A stretch of DNA of 64,000 nucleotides, taken from assembly GCF_900162725.1 (NCBI RefSeq), contig NZ_LT799418.1, positions 3,551,310-3,615,309 on the forward strand, in the 5' to 3' direction. The notes beneath the pieces are model-generated. The model worked only from the letters and a program-made list of their open reading frames with translations. It searched no databases and was not told the origin of the DNA. The position numbers were made by a program, and so were the translations under genes. Of the stretch, positions 17,969 through 26,634 are shown one piece after another (the first letter of the stretch is position 1; each line of letters begins with the position of its first letter). The stretch comes from Parabacteroides sp. Marseille-P3160. GTDB lineage: Bacteria; Bacteroidota; Bacteroidia; Bacteroidales; Tannerellaceae.

Positions 17969-18997
17969 TTAATGATGAATACTCTGTGTCCATGTAATAC
18001 CGCTGATATCGGTAAGAGTTAAATCATAGATTCCTTTAGGGAGATTTTGTAAATTATCCTCCTTTAGAGCTAAAGCAGCTTTACTTCCCAATGGAATGAC
18101 AAGGCTATGTTTACCCGGTACTACCTTTGCTACATAATAGTTGTCAATGTCAGATTTCGAAAATTGTGACAAAGATTTACCATCTTTATCCATTATTACA
18201 TTCCCTTCTTGGTCTTTTAACTGAATACCAATCAGAAAAGATCCATATACATCGGCTCCTTCGACTCTGAAAACGGTGAATGATAATTTATCATCATCTA
18301 ACTTTGCATCCGAAATTTCGACAATAGGTTTTACCGATTTATTATGCAGCTTACCCCATACACCATTATGAAAGTATTGGTTAGTAAACAGTGTCATAAA
18401 GAATATAACGGCCGTGCCTGCTATTACAATTTTTTTCATTAGCGTATCGCCAATAGATAATACTCCGGACATAAACCACGAAGAATATTTGAATCGGTCA
18501 AATGGAGCTTTATTCTGAAGATAATAGTCGAGTGAATATCTACCTCCCCCTGTAAAGAAAATAGCAAAGCCAGTAGCCATACCCAAAATACCAATCTGCC
18601 ATTCATCCAGACAGGTTGTTCCGAGCCATCCCGAGCCTAATAAGATCCCGGTAGCTAATGCTAATACACCAATACTCATTAATCGGGTAAACAGTCCCAA
18701 CATTATGAATAAGCCTACAATAGCTTCTATAATAGTAAAAATAACCATAGCCCACCATAAAGCATCCGGATTAGATACAAGATACTCTATCATAGGTTTT
18801 ATACCCAAAGCATTGGGGAGAAAATGATTAAATTTTTCACCGATATATCCGGCTTGGTCTTCTATCAGTTTATTTTCGAGAACTAATCGTCTCCAGAAAG
18901 CTGAGAAATAAGTCCAACCTACGACTAAACGCAAGGCTAGTGTAAACGTTCCAGATAGAAGATAGCTCTGTTGTAATTCTTGATTATTATATTTCAT
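17969..18997 (-). CDS. DoxD-DoxA fusion (thiosulfate:quinone oxidoreductase-like)
   Basis: 342 residues. The N-terminal half is a four-helix membrane DoxD/DoxX domain (VVGWTYFSAFWRRLV, IFTIIEAIVGLFIMLGLFTR, ATGILLGSGWLGTTCLDEWQ). One more helix (~200) is followed by an extracytoplasmic DoxA-like beta domain (VEGADVYGSFLIGIQLKDQEG, ending IYDLTLTDISGITWTQSIHH). In Acidianus the two subunits oxidise thiosulfate to tetrathionate and reduce quinone. In Bacteroidetes the two are often fused as here, and the activity is unproven. It leads an operon with the HMA-like lipoprotein, DUF6132 and thioredoxin genes, which fits envelope sulfur oxidation. Confidence 0.85.
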   Translation of the reverse strand: MKYNNQELQQSYLLSGTFTLALRLVVGWTYFSAFWRRLVLENKLIEDQAGYIGEKFNHFLPNALGIKPMIEYLVSNPDALWWAMVIFTIIEAIVGLFIMLGLFTRLMSIGVLALATGILLGSGWLGTTCLDEWQIGILGMATGFAIFFTGGGRYSLDYYLQNKAPFDRFKYSSWFMSGVLSIGDTLMKKIVIAGTAVIFFMTLFTNQYFHNGVWGKLHNKSVKPIVEISDAKLDDDKLSFTVFRVEGADVYGSFLIGIQLKDQEGNVIMDKDGKSLSQFSKSDIDNYYVAKVVPGKHSLVIPLGSKAALALKEDNLQNLPKGIYDLTLTDISGITWTQSIHH

Positions 18998-19085
18998 AAA
19001 TAGATTAATTATTTAAAATTGAATACATAACAACTGCTGATAAAATAAAAATCATTCTATCAGACATTAAAAAATGCACTCAAAA

Positions 19086-19427
19086 TCAAATAATCAATTT
19101 CCTGTATATAAGAAATATAGGTACTGAGGAGAAGTAGCTTGGATCAGAGCCAGTACTGTGATACAGGGCAAGATCGGTTGGTATAGAGAAAAACGAAGAA
19201 GTTTGTTTGAAGGTATGCTTAACATTAAACTGTTGTTTCTTCTTTTTGTTTTTCTTACTATGAACAGATGTATAAACACATATAGTATTGCTGCTCTTTT
19301 CTACTTGTACAGATGCATTAACAGGAATACCCAATAGCTGCTTAATGTCTTGTTTCACAGAACAGGGCAGACTTATGAGGATTGCTAATGGCAACAGATA
19401 TAGAAGAGTGACAATATTTTTACGCAT
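19086..19427 (-). CDS. hypothetical exported protein
   Basis: About 113 residues from the ATG at 19427 (MRKNIVTLLYLL), which gives a clean signal peptide; the ATG at 19439 is less likely. After the signal come DIKQLLGIPVNASVQVEKSS and a very basic stretch (HSKKNKKKKQQF). I recognise no family. It lies upstream of DoxDA on the same strand with ~88 bp between, so it may lead that operon. The pattern of a short secreted protein with one early Cys is seen beside efflux genes in other Bacteroidetes, but I cannot name a role. The 270 bp up to the divergent LysR gene hold no other gene and presumably both promoters. Confidence 0.55.
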   Translation of the reverse strand: MRKNIVTLLYLLPLAILISLPCSVKQDIKQLLGIPVNASVQVEKSSNTICVYTSVHSKKNKKKKQQFNVKHTFKQTSSFFSIPTDLALYHSTGSDPSYFSSVPIFLIYRKLII

Positions 19428-19701
19428 GATTATATTCATTGACCATATTGGTGAAACACCTACGGTCAGATAAAGTTTAGCTCTTTTTAAATTTAAAAGA
19501 TTAGCTCTTCAAAATATTACAGAATTATTTTACGCAAATTAATGAGTAATATTAAGGTTATAAATACTTTTTCTCAAAAATACCAGCATTTTTCTCAATA
19601 GTACACTTAGCTGATTCTATAGAAGAAGATTATATTCTACAATTAGAAATATATTTATAAGCTATTTATTTATTTTTGTCAGTAGAATTAATTTTTCAAA
19701 T

Positions 19702-20607
19702 ATGCAAAATTTCCGTTTAAGAGTATTTCATACAGTTGCCATCCATCTCAATTTTTCTAAAGCTGCTGAGTTGTTATATATTTCTCAGCCTGCTATAAGT
19801 AAAAATATCAAAGAACTGGAAACAGAATTAGACATTAAATTATTTGAAAGGGTTGCCGGAAGGGTTAAACTGACGGATGCCGGTCGTATTACATTTGAAT
19901 ATGCGGAATCAGTGCTTGCTCTAGAGAGGAAATTATCTTTTAATTTAGGAACCTTGAAACAAAAATATTCAGGTAGTTTGAGATTAGGAGCAAGTACTAC
20001 AATCGGACAGTATATATTACCTTCTATACTTGCTCGTTTTCATGAAAAACACTCGGATATTGAGCTTTCGTTATTGAATGATAATACGGAAAAAACAGAA
20101 AAAGCTTTGCTAAAGAATGAGATCGATATAGCCATTGTGGAAGGATCGTCTAAGAATAGTCTTATCAAATATATTCCATTTATCAAAGATGAGATTGTCG
20201 CAATAGTACATACCTCGCAAACTTTATCTCAGAAAGAAGAGATTAGTATTGAAGAATTGAAGACAATGCCATTGGTCTTACGCGAAGAGGGCTCAGGTAG
20301 TCTGGCGGTTATCACTGATAAACTGAAGGAATATGAAGTCAAACTCACAGATATGAATATAGTTATGCATTTGGGAAGTACAGAAAGCATTAAATCGTAT
20401 TTGGCTCATTCTAATACTATGGCGTTGATATCTATTCATGCTGTAACAAAGGAAATAGCAAATGGAGAATTTAAAATTATAGATATTAACAATCTGGAAA
20501 TTAATCGTATCTTTTATTTTATTCATACACATGGACAACTGACTGGATTGTCGGAGATGTTTCTACATTTCACTCAAAAATCTATAACTAACGGTTATAG
20601 CTTATAA
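19702..20607 (+). CDS. LysR family transcriptional regulator (YeiE/CysL-like)
   Basis: 301 residues. The N-terminal winged HTH has the family pattern FHTVAIHLNFSKAAELLYIS and QPAISKNIKELETELDIKLF. The effector domain follows from ~90 (GSLRLGASTTIGQYILPSIL). The neighbour 58 bp downstream is yeiH, and the LysR-yeiH pair is a known arrangement: E. coli YeiE and Bacillus CysL-like regulators respond to sulfite or sulfur status. Regulation of yeiH by this protein is inferred from that pairing. It is divergent from the sulfur operon on the minus strand and may control both. Confidence 0.9.
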   Translation: MQNFRLRVFHTVAIHLNFSKAAELLYISQPAISKNIKELETELDIKLFERVAGRVKLTDAGRITFEYAESVLALERKLSFNLGTLKQKYSGSLRLGASTTIGQYILPSILARFHEKHSDIELSLLNDNTEKTEKALLKNEIDIAIVEGSSKNSLIKYIPFIKDEIVAIVHTSQTLSQKEEISIEELKTMPLVLREEGSGSLAVITDKLKEYEVKLTDMNIVMHLGSTESIKSYLAHSNTMALISIHAVTKEIANGEFKIIDINNLEINRIFYFIHTHGQLTGLSEMFLHFTQKSITNGYSL

Positions 20608-20664
20608 CGATTTTTGATATATACTCTATTCGTTTTTGGCAGATCTTTGAGGTCAAAAAACACT

Positions 20665-21606
20665 ATGGAGTATATTAAATCAAATTTGGTTATTTTGAGA
20701 AAAAGTATTTTTATTGTAACTATATTGCTGTGTCTCTTTCCATTTGTTCAACCTCCTATAGCTTTACTTGCTGGTTTTATTCTTTCATTTAGTATCGGTC
20801 ATCCGTATCCGAAAGCTAGTAAAAAGGCTATAAAATATCTGCTTCAGATATCTGTTGTAGGTTTAGGTTTTGGTATGAATATATATGAAGCTGCTGCGGT
20901 AGGAAAGGAAGGCATTGTATTTACTGCTGTAAGTATTATTTCTACTATTAGTATTGGACTTATACTCGGAAAGATTTTATCTACACCGCGAAAGACGAGC
21001 TTGTTGATCTCTTCCGGTACAGCCATTTGTGGAGGAAGCGCGATAGCAGCAATGTCTCCGGTAATAGATGCCGATGAAGATGAAACATCAGTTTCGTTAG
21101 GAATTATCTTCATACTGAATTCTTTAGCTTTATTTATATTTCCTCTACTGGGAGAATTACTACATATGACACAAGAGCAATTTGGCTTGTGGTCGGCAAT
21201 TGCAATTCACGATACGAGTTCTGTAGTAGGGGCAGCCCAGAAATATGGAGACAGAGCTTTGAAAATAGCGACAACGGTAAAATTGGAACGGGCATTATGG
21301 ATTATTCCTATCTCTGTGATAACAGCTGCCTTTTATAAAAAAAATGGAAACAAAATAGCAATACCTTATTTTATATTCTTGTATGTCATAGCTATGTTTA
21401 TGAATACTTTTATTCCTCAAATTGAAACTCTTAGTCCATCCATAGTAACTGTCTCGAAACGTGGGCTTACTCTTACGTTATTTTTAATTGGAGCCGGTCT
21501 TTCAAAAGAAGCATTAAAATCGATAGGAATCAAGCCTTTGATACAAGGGGTATTGTTATGGACATTTATCTCCGTTTTGTCTCTGGTAGTTATATTGTAC
21601 ATGTAA
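20665..21606 (+). CDS. YeiH family putative sulfate/sulfite exporter
   Basis: 313 residues from the ATG at 20665 (MEYIKSN); the frame extends upstream only through a TTG. About ten hydrophobic helices are present with the family motifs ISVVGLGFGMNIYEA, SGTAICGGSAIAAMSPVI and DTSSVVGAAQKYG. YeiH (Cons_hypoth698) proteins are inner-membrane carriers tentatively assigned to sulfate or sulfite export. The gene directly follows its LysR regulator and probably forms an operon with it. Confidence 0.9.
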   Translation: MEYIKSNLVILRKSIFIVTILLCLFPFVQPPIALLAGFILSFSIGHPYPKASKKAIKYLLQISVVGLGFGMNIYEAAAVGKEGIVFTAVSIISTISIGLILGKILSTPRKTSLLISSGTAICGGSAIAAMSPVIDADEDETSVSLGIIFILNSLALFIFPLLGELLHMTQEQFGLWSAIAIHDTSSVVGAAQKYGDRALKIATTVKLERALWIIPISVITAAFYKKNGNKIAIPYFIFLYVIAMFMNTFIPQIETLSPSIVTVSKRGLTLTLFLIGAGLSKEALKSIGIKPLIQGVLLWTFISVLSLVVILYM

Positions 21607-21756
21607 TTCAATAGTTTCCATTATTATCTGAATTCTATTAAATGCGGTTTAATTACTCTTAAAAATAAAGAATTATGCACTACAGCAATAAACATCTTTT
21701 ATTCGATTTAGGTTTTATCATAATAAAGAATTTCTAACCGATTATATTTATGCCTT

Positions 21757-22426
21757 ATGAATAAAATACCTATCCCAATAATTGAATCAGCATTACGTAA
21801 GAAACCCATCAAAATGCCGGAAGAAATATACAATGCCAGTGGCATTAATATTTTTGGGAAACGATTGAAATCATTGGTCTTTTCGACCGATCTGGCTATT
21901 ATTAAGAATAATAATGCAGATGGGGTGATTGCAGTTTACCCTTTCACCCCCTCAAATATCCATTAATCAAGCTATTATAGAAATATCATCGACTCCTGTA
22001 TTTTGTGGTGTGGGAGGAGGAATAACAAGTGGACAACGTTCGATTGATATTGCAATCAATGCAGAGCTAAACGGGGCTTATGGTGTGGTTATGAATGCGC
22101 CTACTCCCAATAGTCTGATTTCTGAGATGAAAAGCAGACTAGATATCCCTATTGTTATAACAGTAGTGTCTGAAAAAGAAGATTTTGAATCAAGAATTGA
22201 AGCCGGAGTATCAATCTTTAATGTTTCAGGAGGAGCGAACACAGCAAATATTGTTCGTAATATCAGAAAGATGCATCCTGATTTTCCTATAATAGCAACG
22301 GGAGGCCCTACACCGGAAAGTATATTGCGTACGATCGAAGCTGGAGCGAATTTGATTACTTATACACCACCTACGACAGGAGAATTATTTTCTGCTATTA
22401 TGGACAACTATAGAGGGGAACTGTAA
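21757..22426 (+). pseudogene. TIM-barrel protein gene with a one-base frameshift
   Basis: Two frames make one conserved protein of about 223 residues: 21757-~21950 (MPEEIYNASGINIFGKRLKS, IIKNNNADGVIAVYPFTP) and ~21950-22426 (FCGVGGGITSGQRSIDIA, IIATGGPTPESILRTIEAGAN, ITYTPPTTGELFS). The switch falls at a five-C run (21947-21951); removing one C continues TP-QISINQAIIE. The sequence resembles a widespread beta/alpha-barrel family often labelled only hydrolase, with an IMPDH/ThiG-like phosphate-binding GGPT loop. Substrate unknown. It could be a sequencing error; otherwise the gene is inactive. Confidence 0.7.
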
Positions 22427-22670
22427 TGCTCTTTTGTCTTGATAAATATTACATTATTTCAGCAGTATTTTATAGAGTAGAGATAATGTAATATTTAAGA
22501 TAGCTTTAGATGGTATATTCATATTATTACTAGCTTTCAATAGATTCAATAGTTCAGCAACAAAATAGCTGTATTATTCATTACCACACAATTAGTAATA
22601 TTATGTATTAATGGAGATTGATTGCAGATAAGATTAAGATCTCTAGTGAAATATTCGACATTTATCATAA

Positions 22671-23375
22671 TTATTTATTTTTATACCCACATATTGCAAC
22701 ATAATCTCCACAATCATATCCGGAAATTGGTTCTTCTATTATATTATTTGAATAGATGGGATGTTTTGTCAGGGTTTGAGCATATTCTAGTTTAACTAAT
22801 CCAACTTGTTTCATCAACATTATCTTCTCTTCCGCGGTACGCCAATTAGCTTGATTTGCCAGTTCTATCGGATATGGATTTCGAGGATATACACTTCCCA
22901 GTAGAGCATGATTCCATGTCCCTGTTGATTTGCCCAAATTATAAAGCAAGCCGTAAGAACTTTCTTTAGGTATATCTATCAAGATAATTTTACCTCCATC
23001 ACGAAGTTTATCAAAACTATTTCGTAATGCTTTTCCTAAATCGGAGATATAACTTGGGCAACCATTGTAAAGGATTGTATCGTAGACCTCGTTTTCACAT
23101 AAAAACTCCTCTGCCGAACTAACCACAACATTCAACCCTCTCAGAGTTGCAATACCTGCCATATCTGTTGATGGTTCAACCCCGTCCTCAATTGTGATTC
23201 CATACTCTGTTCTTAAAATCATTTCGAACAATCCACTACCACAACCAATAGATAGAACTCGCCCACTATCTTTTAAAAAGTGAGCTACCAGTTTAACTTC
23301 GGAGTATAATACATTTTTGTTTTCGAGAAACCATGAATCATATTTCTCTGCATACTTATCAAAACTTTCATTCAT
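22671..23375 (-). CDS. class I SAM-dependent methyltransferase under a TPP riboswitch
   Basis: 234 residues. The SAM-binding motif I is RVLSIGCGSGLFEMIL (~40) and motif II/acidic loop is EDGVEPSTDMAG. The rest is a Rossmann methyltransferase with a GYDCGDYVAICGY ending. It is not close to any thiamine-pathway enzyme I recognise. On the minus strand its start codon is 11 bases after a perfect 16-bp hairpin, and a THI-box riboswitch lies ~40 bases further upstream. The ATG at 23375 fits that spacing. The substrate is unknown; thiamine, its pyrimidine or thiazole precursors, or an antivitamin are possible by association. Confidence 0.85.
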   Translation of the reverse strand: MNESFDKYAEKYDSWFLENKNVLYSEVKLVAHFLKDSGRVLSIGCGSGLFEMILRTEYGITIEDGVEPSTDMAGIATLRGLNVVVSSAEEFLCENEVYDTILYNGCPSYISDLGKALRNSFDKLRDGGKIILIDIPKESSYGLLYNLGKSTGTWNHALLGSVYPRNPYPIELANQANWRTAEEKIMLMKQVGLVKLEYAQTLTKHPIYSNNIIEEPISGYDCGDYVAICGYKNK

Positions 23376-23386
23376 TTTTTTACAAT

Positions 23387-23422
23387 AATCAAGCCGTTTC
23401 GTATTTACGAAACGGCTTGATT
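23387..23422 (-). promoter_or_regulatory. riboswitch expression platform hairpin
   Basis: AATCAAGCCGTTTCGT and ACGAAACGGCTTGATT form a perfect 16-bp stem with a 4-base loop, ending 11 bases before the methyltransferase ATG. No T-run follows, so it probably blocks translation initiation rather than terminating transcription. The CCGTTTC in its 5' arm is complementary to GAAACGG at the 3' end of the TPP aptamer (23461-23467), so the two folds exclude each other. Confidence 0.75.
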
Positions 23423-23460
23423 AATACTATATATACAGTACTGTTTAGTTTTCACTTTTT

Positions 23461-23540
23461 CCGTTTCCCTACGATGTCGATTACAACATATCAGGTTCAA
23501 GGGTTTAATCTCAGCTCTTATAAAAGAACACCCCTAACAG
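23461..23540 (-). ncRNA. TPP (THI-box) riboswitch aptamer
   Basis: On the minus strand the sequence has the conserved THI elements in order: TTAGGGGTG, GCTGAGAT, ACCCTTGAACCTGATA and CGTAGGGAA. P1 can be closed by CTGTT (23536-23540) with AACGG (23461-23465), including a T-G pair. The region TGTTGTAATCGACA gives the P4/P5-side helix. This class binds thiamine pyrophosphate and shuts off the gene downstream. The downstream gene is the methyltransferase, not a thi gene. Confidence 0.9.
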
Positions 23541-23675
23541 AGATATTGTGAATATACATATAAATATTGATAATCGTAGTTATTTTCCCTTTTGTATTTA
23601 ACTTTAATAATATAGGTTTCAAAAACTAAATGATTTCCCGATGTATCGACTCTCAGCCATTAAAATTCTTCATTT

Positions 23676-23834
23676 TTACAATCTATGTAACGCTTGTCTT
23701 AAATCAGATAAAATATCTTCAATATGCTCTAGTCCAAAGGATATTCGAACTAATCCCTCATAAACTCCAATTTCAAGAAGTTGTTTCTCATTCAACTGTC
23801 GATGAGTAGTAGTTGAAGGATGTAGCACAGAAGT
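23676..23834 (-). pseudogene. 3' remnant of an O-acetylhomoserine sulfhydrylase-type gene
   Basis: On the minus strand 52 codons up to a TAA read TSVLHPSTTTHRQLNEKQLL followed by EGLVRISFGLEHIEDILSDL. This is the C-terminus of Cys/Met-metabolism PLP enzymes such as MetY/MetZ (their HPASTTHSQL and GLIRLSIGLE motifs). There is no upstream part. The break lies near 23835, where very AT-rich DNA begins. It sits just upstream of the TPP riboswitch on the same strand. Confidence 0.8.
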
Positions 23835-23914
23835 CCTGATTTGATAATTAATCTCAATTAAATTTGATTATATCAAAATATTAATTTCTTTTGTTTATTA
23901 TTTCCGTTGGAATT

Positions 23915-24289
23915 ATGATTTATCTAATCAGATTAAAAAATATACAGAAAGCTCTTTATACACTTGATAAAGAATTTTTAGAGGATAATAGTGTCACATT
24001 AAATGAAGCTTTTATCTTATACTCCCTGTATAATAAAAAGACCTCTTGTGCCAGCTATCTATCCAATCAGATTGGTTTATCAAACTCTCGAACATCCAGA
24101 ATATTGGAAAATCTTGAGATAAAAAAATACATTATAAGAAGAATCGGGAAACCAGATAAAAGAAAGATGATCTTTTCCTTAACAGATAAAGGTAGAGAGA
24201 AAATAAAAGAAATACAGTCGAGAGAAAATAAATATACAGAGTTTATAATTCGATTAGTTAAAATGATAAAAGAAATCATTACACCATAA
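23915..24289 (+). CDS. MarR family transcriptional regulator (copy 1)
   Basis: 124 residues from the ATG at 23915; a TTG at 23891 is possible but less likely. A winged HTH of MarR type is visible: SYLSNQIGLSNSRTSRILEN, then the wing IRRIGKPDKRKMIFSLTDKG. It is paralogous to the MarR at 27369 (GLSNSNTSK, DKRQMYFALTD). It starts 30 bp upstream of the CoA-disulfide reductase/rhodanese gene on the same strand, so it probably controls that operon. No conserved sensing cysteine is obvious. Confidence 0.85.
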   Translation: MIYLIRLKNIQKALYTLDKEFLEDNSVTLNEAFILYSLYNKKTSCASYLSNQIGLSNSRTSRILENLEIKKYIIRRIGKPDKRKMIFSLTDKGREKIKEIQSRENKYTEFIIRLVKMIKEIITP

Positions 24290-24319
24290 GATTATATCAA
24301 TTATAATAAAAACAAATAT

Positions 24320-25981
24320 ATGAAAATACTTATCATAGGTGGGGTTGCCGGAGGAGCTTCTGTTGCAGCTCGTTTAAGGAGAATGGATGAACAGGCTGAA
24401 ATTATTTTATTTGAAAGAGGTGAATATATTTCTTATGCCAATTGTGGCTTACCATATTATATCGGAGGTACAATAGCGAACAGAGATAATCTTTTCGTCC
24501 AAACTGTAGACGGGTTTTCTAAGCGATTCAAGATAGATATCAGGGTATTACAGGAAGTAATCTGCATTAATAGGGAAAAGAAAAGTGTAACCATACAAAA
24601 CCTTGTTACAAATAAGGAATATACTGAATCTTATGACAAACTCATTGTATCTACCGGATCAGAACCGGTGAAACCTCCAATCAAGGGCATCGATAGTAGA
24701 AAGATATTTACACTTCGTAATGTACCTGATACCGATAAAATCAAAAATTTTCTTATAACTCACAAGCCGAAAAGAGCAATTGTCATAGGCGGTGGATTTA
24801 TTGGGCTGGAAATGGTAGAAAACTTACATCATGCAGGACTCGAAGTGCAGTTAGTTGAAAAGGCAGATCAGGTTATGGCTCCGATTGATTTTTCTATGGC
24901 CGCAATAGTTCATCAGTATCTTAGACAGAAAGGGGTACGGCTTTATCTGAAAGAAGGAGTAACCTCTTTCCTCGAAGAAGAAAACGGCATTCGAATCGGA
25001 CTGGAAAGTGGTAGAGAACTTATCTCCGATATGGTTATTTTCAGTATTGGTGTTCGCCCTGATATTAAGATTGTAAAAGATGCAGGGCTAGAACTTGGAA
25101 CTACAGGAGGGATTAAAGTTAATAGTTATATGCAGACCAGTGAGAATAATATCTACGCGTTAGGCGATGCCGTAGAAATATTGAATCCGGTAATAAACAA
25201 ACAAATGCTGATTCCTCTGGCAGGTCCGGCCAATAAACAAGCCCGTATTGTTGCAGATAACATACTGGAGGACAATAAATATATGTACTCGGGAACTATT
25301 GGCACATCTATTGCCAAAGTGTTTGACTTAACCGTTGCGGCGACAGGACTTTCATCCAAAATGCTGAACAGAGAGTGTATTGAGCATATATCATCTTTTA
25401 CCCATGGGAGTTCGCATGCAGGGTACTATCCCGGAGCATCTCAACTGTCAATAAAGATAAATTTCTCTCCCTTAAATGGAAAGCTTCTGGGGGCTCAGGT
25501 TGTAGGAAGAGAAGGAGCAGATAAAAGAATTGAGTTGTTTTCTGAGGTTATAAAAAAAGGAGGTACAATTTACGATCTGATGGATATTGAGCATGCATAT
25601 GCCCCGCCTTATTCATCGGCTAAAGACCCTGTCAATATGGCTGGTTTTGTAGCTGATAATATTCTTAAAGGAAAGATGAGAATAGCCCAATGGCGGGATA
25701 TTGAAAAAATAAATCTCGCCAAAACGACCCTGTTAGATGTCCGTACTTCAGAAGAATATAGCGAAGGATATATCAATGGTGCGATGAACATCCCCCTAGA
25801 TGAACTGCGTTCCCGGATTAAAGAAATACCAAAAGAGAAGGACGTTTTAATCTATTGTGCTGTTGGCTTACGCGGGTATATTGCTTCCCGGATATTAGCA
25901 CAATATGGATTTTCTAATGTTCTAAATATGTCAGGAGGTTATACAACCTATGCAACAGCAATAGCAGAATACTCTTTATAA
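24320..25981 (+). CDS. CoA-disulfide reductase-rhodanese fusion (FAD, NAD(P)H)
   Basis: 553 residues. The FAD-binding start is MKILIIGGVAGGASVAARLR. The single redox cysteine is in SYANCGLPYYIGG (near 43), as in CoA-disulfide reductases. The NAD(P)H Rossmann motif is IVIGGGFIGLEMVENLHHAG (~155-175). The C-terminal ~90 residues are a rhodanese domain (LLDVRTSEEYSEGYINGAMN) with catalytic Cys in YCAVGLRGY. Such CoADR-RHD enzymes reduce CoA persulfide, polysulfides or sulfur with NAD(P)H. It is cytosolic. It follows a MarR gene and precedes the DUF6132-rhodanese-Trx cluster by about 110 bp, with a promoter in between. Confidence 0.93.
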   Translation: MKILIIGGVAGGASVAARLRRMDEQAEIILFERGEYISYANCGLPYYIGGTIANRDNLFVQTVDGFSKRFKIDIRVLQEVICINREKKSVTIQNLVTNKEYTESYDKLIVSTGSEPVKPPIKGIDSRKIFTLRNVPDTDKIKNFLITHKPKRAIVIGGGFIGLEMVENLHHAGLEVQLVEKADQVMAPIDFSMAAIVHQYLRQKGVRLYLKEGVTSFLEEENGIRIGLESGRELISDMVIFSIGVRPDIKIVKDAGLELGTTGGIKVNSYMQTSENNIYALGDAVEILNPVINKQMLIPLAGPANKQARIVADNILEDNKYMYSGTIGTSIAKVFDLTVAATGLSSKMLNRECIEHISSFTHGSSHAGYYPGASQLSIKINFSPLNGKLLGAQVVGREGADKRIELFSEVIKKGGTIYDLMDIEHAYAPPYSSAKDPVNMAGFVADNILKGKMRIAQWRDIEKINLAKTTLLDVRTSEEYSEGYINGAMNIPLDELRSRIKEIPKEKDVLIYCAVGLRGYIASRILAQYGFSNVLNMSGGYTTYATAIAEYSL

Positions 25982-26075
25982 TAGAAAAATTCAGCTATCA
26001 CTCCGTATTTAAACAAAATTAGAGTTTTAAATATATTATTTCTTATGGAACTATATTCTAATGGAAATAATATAT

Positions 26076-26083
26076 TATCTTTG
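26076..26083 (+). promoter_or_regulatory. -7 promoter box of the DUF6132-rhodanese operon
   Basis: TATCTTTG matches the Bacteroidetes -7 consensus TAnnTTTG. Upstream, ATGGAA half-sites occur twice (26045-26050 and 26061-26066), like the halves of the palindromes around the tolC promoter at 35.8 kb. The expected start of transcription leaves room for the ATG at 26108 but almost none for 26096. Confidence 0.65.
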
Positions 26084-26107
26084 TAAGAAATATAAATGCA
26101 AATAAAT

Positions 26108-26311
26108 ATGCAAATTATAAAAAACAATTGGCCATATCTCTTAGGAGCACTTATCGGAGCAATAGGTGGATATATGTATTGGAGGTACATCGGATGTAGT
26201 ACCGGTACTTGTCCCATAACTTCATCTCCTACAGTTAGTACTCTATACGGAGTATTGCTGGGCGGCTTATTCGGAGGTATTTTTAAAAGAAATAAAGAAA
26301 AGAAACAGTAA
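26108..26311 (+). CDS. DUF6132 family small membrane protein (copy 2)
   Basis: 67 residues from the ATG at 26108 (MQIIKNN), matching the start of the copy at 17575 and the promoter spacing. It has two transmembrane helices with the loop cysteines in GCSTGTC (YMYWRYIGCSTGTCPITSSP) and a basic tail. It opens an operon with the free rhodanese, a DUF2892-like protein and thioredoxin. It is a clear duplicate of the minus-strand copy in a second thioredoxin operon, so DUF6132 and the Trx lipoprotein probably act together. Confidence 0.85.
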   Translation: MQIIKNNWPYLLGALIGAIGGYMYWRYIGCSTGTCPITSSPTVSTLYGVLLGGLFGGIFKRNKEKKQ

Positions 26312-26324
26312 TAAAATAAATAAT

Positions 26325-26630
26325 ATGGCGGGATTTTTTAGCAGATTACTCGGATTGGAGGACAAAGCTGATTTTAAAGTTCTCTTAGAGAATGGAGCTA
26401 TACTTCTGGATGTCCGAACAAAAGAAGAATATAAACAGGGAGCAGCAACAAACTCAGTCAATATTCCTCTGGATAGTTTGAATAGTAATTTATCGAAACT
26501 AAAAAAAGATAAACCGATTATTGCTATATGCGCCAGTGGTATGCGTAGTCGCAGTGCGGTGACTCTCTTAAAGAATAAAGGTTTTCAGGAAGTATATAAT
26601 GGCGGAAGCTGGTTTAATTTTAATGAGTAA
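26325..26630 (+). CDS. single-domain rhodanese
   Basis: 101 residues: ILLDVRTKEEYKQGAATNSV at the N-terminal side and the active-site loop ICASGMRSRS with the catalytic Cys near residue 67. This is the GlpE/PspE-like small form that carries sulfane sulfur as an enzyme persulfide. No signal peptide. It lies 14 bp after the DUF6132 gene and 4 bp before the DUF2892-like gene, so it belongs to the same operon. Confidence 0.93.
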   Translation: MAGFFSRLLGLEDKADFKVLLENGAILLDVRTKEEYKQGAATNSVNIPLDSLNSNLSKLKKDKPIIAICASGMRSRSAVTLLKNKGFQEVYNGGSWFNFNE

Positions 26631-26634
26631 CAGA

